A DNA stretch of 11,626 nt from Russula earlei (Eukaryota > Basidiomycota > Agaricomycetes > Russulales > Russulaceae), in the NCBI GenBank assembly GCA_025769875.1, contig JAGFNK010001280.1, positions 1-11,626 on the forward strand. The letters run 5' to 3'. The translations under genes and the position numbers were made by a program. Below, in pieces: positions 8,041-11,626 of this stretch; the stretch's first letter is position 1, and every line of letters begins with the position of its first letter. The notes under the pieces are model-generated. The model saw nothing but the letters and a program-made list of their open reading frames with translations. It was not told where the DNA came from and ran no database searches.

Positions 8041-8051
8041 TAGTGATGTGC
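8041..8051 (+). repeat. hAT left terminal inverted repeat
   Basis: TAGTGATGTGC; exact inverted partner at 9243-9253. The TGTGC at its inner end was used as target by the nested solo LTR and recurs at 8488-8492. Confidence 0.85.
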
Positions 8052-8487
8052 TGTTGAATCGCGCAGTGATAAGGTAGATTAGATCGTGATAGATCTAATA
8101 AAAATGATATTCAGTTTCTGTGAGACGAAACTGTTGTGTCATATTTACCTAATAAAAATGATACTACAACGCATAATCAGCTACTGATAAGATTGTGAGA
8201 TAGTAAGTACTTACTTCAGTTTCTGTGAGACAAAACTGAAGTATCTACTGTATGTACGACGCTCTTAAGTATCTGAGAGCGTCCCTAATTATTTTGTCTA
8301 TAGTAACTATCAAATTGTTTTCACGATCGCTATGTGCTAGCTACCGATTGTCTTAGATCATACTATCAATTTTGTTATCGTACGCGTTTCAGCAACTGAT
8401 CTGAAACGCTTATGTGGTCCGGGCCTGTGGGCCGCCCGGACAGTTTGGGCCGACGCGTCAACGCTTCGGCTACTCTTTATCTCAACA
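8052..8487. mobile_element. Solo LTR 1 (436 bp) nested in the hAT terminal repeat
   Basis: It begins TGTTGA and ends TCAACA (6-bp inverted, TG...CA) and is flanked by the 5-bp duplication TGTGC (8047-8051 and 8488-8492). These are LTR retrotransposon insertion hallmarks. TGTTG...CAACA ends are frequent in Ty1/Copia LTRs, so a Copia origin is likely but not proven. Removing it restores a hAT left end that continues into GGCTC-rich subterminal sequence like the right end. It has about 23 CpG in 436 bases against about 5 per kb around it, so it is younger. It contains at least six hairpin-capable inverted repeats and two 15-base direct repeats. Confidence 0.75.
8078..8441. repeat. Series of six hairpin-forming inverted repeats inside solo LTR 1
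   Basis: Perfect stems read by eye: 8078-8085 with 8092-8099 (8 bp); 8112-8118 with 8127-8133 (7 bp); 8212-8222 with 8233-8243 (11 bp); 8258-8265 with 8276-8283 (8 bp); 8384-8392 with 8401-8409 (9 bp); 8417-8424 with 8434-8441 (8 bp). Loops are 6-10 bases. Stems two and three share the 15-mer CAGTTTCTGTGAGAC (8112-8126, 8217-8231). Another 15-mer, CTAATAAAAATGATA, occurs at 8095-8109 and 8149-8163. A 14-bp palindrome sits at 8202-8215. Confidence 0.75.
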
Positions 8488-9242
8488 TGTGCAAGGCTCA
8501 GCTCCAAGCCATCGAGCCCCAGCTGCTGAGCCCTAGAAGCCTGAGCTGAGCTGGGCCTTCTAGCCAGCTTTGTAGGGTCCATGGCCTGGCTTGCGCTTGA
8601 TGAAGCCTGAGCCAGGCCCTCAAGCTGCAGCTTTATAGTGTCAACATGATGCAACATGTTGACCTTGGTCATGTGCTCAAAAACTTTTAATTCTGAGTTC
8701 CATGTTTTTTTTTTCCCTGTCCATCCATGAACTAGTGCTGTTTTTCTGCGATGAAATACTGCCCAAACACAAGAATCATACTATTCCCACTGTCACTGAG
8801 GATGTCAACAGATACTGCTTCATCAGCACCTCACCCAAAATGGTTACTGACAGCATCAAGAAAGCTTCTTGATGCCTCCAATCCAGTGGCACCCACACTC
8901 TCTGCCCATAAATGTGCTATTGAAGTGAAGCAAGCCAGTGATGAAGCTGCTAAACAACACCAATCATCCTTGTCTGTGGCATCAGACCTGCCAATTCCAA
9001 CATCAACTCCATCATGATGAAGATGATGTATTCATGCAAGATGTGTAGGTGACTGCTAGGATATACAATGAGTCTCCCTCTACAAGTGCAAGTGCATGTC
9101 ACATGACCCAAAGCCACAGCCTGAGCCTGAGCTGGGCCGGGCCTGGCCTGACCCTTCCACTAGGGCCCAGCCTGCTATCTTTCTGAGCCCAAGCTGCATC
9201 AAGCCAAGCCCAAGCCAGGGCTTTTGAGCCAAGCCAGGCCCT

Positions 9243-9253
9243 GCACATCACTA
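9243..9253 (-). repeat. hAT right terminal inverted repeat
   Basis: GCACATCACTA, exact reverse complement of 8041-8051. Confidence 0.85.
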
Positions 9254-9261
9254 ATCTGGTC
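9254..9261. repeat. Right 8-bp target duplication ATCTGGTC
   Basis: Exact copy of 8033-8040. Confidence 0.88.
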
Positions 9262-9300
9262 ACTGTTCATTGGCCTGTGCCCAGGAGTGAGGGCCACCTT

Positions 9301-9551
9301 TGTTGGAGCTATGGAATAAGGGCTCAGTCTTGTGTGTAAAAGACTGTATTCAGGTTAGTATGCTAACTTATGGAATAAGGGCTATGTACAGTATTAGCTA
9401 TAAAGAAATGTAAAAGGAAGGTGTAGTACTGACCTCAGTCTTGTGTGTAAAAGACTGAGGGAAAATGAACAATAACTAAATTCAAATTATTATTTAAATG
9501 TATGGTCCAGATTGTCCATTCGCGCAGCACTTAGCAGCTGCACGTCCAACA
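9301..9551. mobile_element. Solo LTR 2 (251 bp)
   Basis: It begins TGTTGG and ends CCAACA (6-bp inverted ends) with the 5-bp duplication ACCTT on both sides (9296-9300 and 9552-9556). The short length and TGTTGG...CCAACA ends suggest Ty1/Copia. It contains TATAAA (9399-9404). It also contains two direct repeat pairs: a 15-mer TATGGAATAAGGGCT (9310-9324, 9369-9383) and a 22-mer (9325-9346, 9436-9457) that is itself a hairpin. The second hairpin extends to a 10-bp stem (9433-9442 with 9451-9460). The repeats suggest duplicated U3 control elements. Only 3 CpG remain, so it is older than solo LTR 1. Confidence 0.72.
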
Positions 9552-9556
9552 ACCTT

Positions 9557-9973
9557 CTCTCATTTCTTGGACTTGGACAGTGGTGTTGGTGGCTTCATTG
9601 TGGTAAGAGGAGGCATCAAGGACTATGCAGAAGATGGCACCAGGGCACAGATGAGTTGAGAGGTGAATGTGTTCAATGTGTTGAAGCTGTGTGAAGTCTG
9701 TGCAAAGGAGAGCAGAGGGGAGTGAGAAAAAATGAAAAGTGAAAGAAAGGGGGAAGGGGAACACACCAAATGCATGAGACACTCATTGAAGATGCTGAGC
9801 ATGGTTGTACTTGCCACTGTGACAGTAAGATCATGCAAGTAAAAGGAATCCTGAAATGCACATTGGCAAGACCTAGGGAAAGGGTTGCACTTCTGTTTTC
9901 TGTGATGTGCCCATCCCCTCAAATACCATTTCCTGTGTGCAGAAGCTCGCTTTCAGTTCAGGCATACTTTAAC
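9557..9973. other. CpG-depleted DNA, no recognisable gene
   Basis: It has one CpG (near 9948) in about 417 bases. Purine-rich on the plus strand at about 9700-9765 (pyrimidine-rich on the minus strand). Several overlapping minus-strand frames are open, but none shows a conserved motif. It lies just downstream of where the phosphatase-like homology ends, so it should hold the rest of that gene if it were complete; I could not find a convincing continuation. Confidence 0.5.
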
Positions 9974-10021
9974 TTCAAGCAATGCATGTTTTCCTGCATG
10001 TGCACTTTTAGTTAAGTTGTT
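9974..10021. repeat. 48-bp direct repeat, copy A
   Basis: Pairs with 10505-10552 at about 43 of 48 positions with no gaps; shared core includes CAAGCAATGCATGTTTTCCT. On the minus strand its boundary falls directly after the last phosphatase-like codon (Ser of the P-loop), so this repeat or what carried it marks the break in the gene. Confidence 0.7.
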
Positions 10022-11086
10022 GCTGCAAGACATGCCTATGCAACAATGCACAAGTACTTTGCCACCTTGCTCACATGCCTGGTCAATCCATTCACAGATT
10101 GGGGCCAGCTGCGGCTTGAGGGTATCAATGCCATTGTCACATACCCCCTTAATATTGAGAACCTTGATGTGACCTTTGCGCTCCTCAATGTACAGGCTGC
10201 CATGTTGTTCTGATCCTTCATTCATCACAATGGAACTAGGGGTTTTTGCTGTGCTGGGTGTGGACACTGTTCTGGTAGAAGAATCAGGAGGAATGAGTGC
10301 AAATTCCCCAACTGAGATGACATGTGTCATACCAAGAGCATGGAGCATGTACACATTCACTGCATTCTGTGTGGCCAATCTGATTTAAAAATTGTCACAT
10401 GTGGGCAAAGTGGATACTCACAAGTTTCCAAGGCACAAAAATGGCAGTATGTGGCTTGGGAAACTGCCATTGAAGCATGGATCATCAAACCTGGTGACCT
10501 TCAATTCAAGCAATGCATGTTTTCCTGTGCATGCACTTTTAGTTATGTTGTTTGTGTGCATTTTTTTTTCTTTCACTTACACACAGGTCCTCTCACATGT
10601 TGTTGTTGTCCTCATCATCACCACTGGAGTGACACAGGAGAAGGGAGTGGGAAGGCAGCTTGAAGGCCAACACAAGATAGGGTGAGCTCAAGGCAGTCTC
10701 GTGACCAGATTTCCTGTGCCAATCTTTTGCAAAAGTCAGGAGGAACCACCATGCTTCATCAAATAGGGGGTTTGTATGCTATACTCTGTGGCCCTGATGG
10801 TGGTGGGTATGGCAATCTGGCAATGGAACTCTCTCATGAGTTCCTCTTGCAAGAAGTAGATGACCACCTTCAAGGTGTTGATGGGCAAACTACCACTAAG
10901 CAAAACAATGATGTCGGCACTGGACTTCTTGAACACCTCCATGCCTGCATGGGTACTGGAAATTGGGGAATGCTCCCTGATGCCATAGAACATGTCTGCA
11001 TAGTGATTCTGCTCACACAGGATGCCTTCCATGTGTTTGACAACATCTGTCTGTGTGGGCATGAGACAAAGGTTGGAACAGGACAC
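10022..11086 (-). pseudogene. Decayed Pps1-like dual-specificity phosphatase
   Basis: Two protein-like blocks resemble the fungal Pps1 family, known from memory of its consensus. Block 1 (11086-10736) includes F-K-K-S-S-A-D-I-I-V and G-S-L-P-I-N-T-L-K-V-V-I-Y-F-L-Q-E-E-L. Its frame stops at 10738-10736, but a shifted frame is open to 10621 (ending A-A-F-P-L-P-S). Block 2 (10379-10022) carries Y-M-L-H-A-L-G-M-T-H-V-I-S-V-G-E, I-K-V-L-N-I-K-G-V-C-D-N-G-I-D-T-L, C-E-W-I-D-Q-A and the P-loop H-C-C-I-G-M-S-C-S. The DSP signature needs H-C-x5-R, but the Arg is Cys here. A putative intron spans 10580-10380 (GTAAGT...AAATCAG). Homology ends right after the P-loop, so the rest of the domain is missing. 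Inactive relic. Confidence 0.65.
10505..10552. repeat. 48-bp direct repeat, copy B
   Basis: Equal-length partner of 9974-10021, lying inside the putative intron of the phosphatase relic. Confidence 0.7.
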
Positions 11087-11626
11087 ATATGATGCACCTT
11101 CGTGTAAAGGCTCTTTATGGTGACATCAGTGCCTTTGACCCTCTGAGTGTGTCCAAGGGCTTGGGAAGGGCTGTCAAGATGCTTCTGGGGCCATAGTACA
11201 ACCCTTTGAGGGTACAGGTCCATGCATAAGAGAGAGTGCATGAAAATGAAACAAAAAACACACCTGTGGAAACAACATGTCACAGGAAAACTCAAAAACT
11301 TGAATGACTTGGGTAATAGCCAGTGAAAACTTGATGAAACTGGCAGCTTGGGAGTCTTGAACTGGGACCATGGGGAAGGAAGAGTGGGCAGGAGAGGGAA
11401 GGAGGGGAAGAGGAAGAAGAATGACAGCAAAAGAAAATGAATGTGTATAGAAAAAATGAAGAGGCCATCATCAAAAAGGTTTGAAGTCAACAAGTTGCAC
11501 ATGTTGGCTTTTTTTACTTTGTGCCTTGCCATCACATACATCAACATCTCATTGAATAGTCACATAGACAAGTCCCCTGCTTTGCAAGCAGCATTGTTCA
11601 TGCAACCATGTTTACCAAGTGGTTTG
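11087..11626 (-). other. CpG-depleted DNA, possible upstream remains of the phosphatase relic
   Basis: One CpG (11100-11101) in 540 bases. On the minus strand, 11201-11118 reads as a protein-like segment (Y-Y-G-P-R-S-I, A-L-P-K-P-L-D-T-L) ending in TAA. A frame from 11371 begins M-V-P-V-Q-D-S-Q. A CT-rich stretch on the minus strand at about 11420-11375 resembles fungal promoter pyrimidine runs. These could be 5' exons and promoter of the Pps1-like relic, but I do not recognise them with confidence. Confidence 0.3.

Larger units (their letters stand above)
8041..9253. mobile_element. Short hAT-type DNA transposon, interrupted by a solo LTR
   Basis: The ends are perfect 11-bp inverted repeats, TAGTGATGTGC (8041-8051) and GCACATCACTA (9243-9253), flanked by 8-bp duplications ATCTGGTC. 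The start TAGTG fits the YARNG end rule of hAT elements. Without the nested solo LTR and its duplicated bases it is about 772 bp, far too short for a transposase, so it is non-autonomous. Both subterminal regions (about 8493-8640 and 9110-9242) are packed with GGCTC/GAGCC, AAGCC and CTGGGCC words, in the style of clustered transposase-binding repeats. The interior has one 88-codon frame (8751-9017) of no recognised family. CpG is very low (about 4 in 761 bases), so the element is old. Confidence 0.8.

Noticed and set aside
8112..8243. CRISPR-like repeat array
   Set aside because: Only two copies of a 15-mer about 105 bases apart and in a eukaryotic context; hairpins of an LTR explain them.
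8358..8672. Minus-strand frame of 104 codons
   Set aside because: It crosses the border of the solo LTR and the GGCTC-rich hAT end; the Ala/Ser-rich protein is a by-product of repeated words.
8751..9017. 88-codon frame as a transposase remnant
   Set aside because: No DDE, zinc-finger or hAT dimerisation motif is visible and composition is low in information; kept only as a note under the hAT element.
9781..9860. T-V-T-V-A on the minus strand as the next phosphatase exon
   Set aside because: Five residues match the segment expected after the P-loop, but nothing following it does and no acceptor site precedes it.
10682..11092. Plus-strand frame of 136 codons
   Set aside because: Antisense to the better-supported Pps1-like relic; no recognisable domain.

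Overview
The window looks like repeat-rich nuclear DNA of a filamentous fungus, most likely an Agaricomycete (basidiomycete). The main reasons are a chromodomain-bearing Ty3/Gypsy retrotransposon, a decayed gene resembling the fungal dual-specificity phosphatase Pps1 with an intron-like interruption, and strong CpG depletion of the kind left by cytosine methylation and deamination. The species is not identified. No intact host gene is visible.

Positions 79-7500 are one complete Ty3/Gypsy chromovirus. Its LTRs (79-586 and 6999-7500) begin TGTCAC, end GTGACA, and are flanked by the 5-bp target duplication TGAAG. Inside, in order, are: a primer-binding site that matches the element's own predicted RNA 5' end rather than a tRNA; a gag broken by several frameshifts; an aspartic protease; a reverse transcriptase broken by at least three frameshifts; a long intact stretch carrying RNase H, integrase (HHCC, D-D-35-E), GPF motif and chromodomain; a third, unusual downstream ORF with two CCHC zinc knuckles (5729-6980, broken); and a polypurine tract. 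A 13-base copy of the tract region sits in pol between RNase H and integrase. The element is non-autonomous as written, but its LTRs differ by only 15 substitutions plus 12 single-base indels, so the insertion is fairly young or the sequence carries indel errors.

Positions 7506-9556 hold three further insertions recognisable by their ends and target duplications. A short hAT-type DNA transposon (8041-9253; TIR TAGTGATGTGC; 8-bp duplication ATCTGGTC) has itself been invaded, inside its left TIR, by a solo LTR (8052-8487; TGTTGA...TCAACA; duplication TGTGC). A second solo LTR (9301-9551; TGTTGG...CCAACA; duplication ACCTT) lies 40 bp beyond the hAT element.

Positions 9557-11626 are CpG-starved relic DNA containing, on the minus strand, a Pps1-like phosphatase pseudogene whose catalytic P-loop has lost its arginine and whose homology stops at a 48-bp repeat. 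CpG density separates old DNA (hAT element and flanks, a few per kb) from younger insertions (solo LTR 1 and the Gypsy element, tens per kb), giving a readable order of events.
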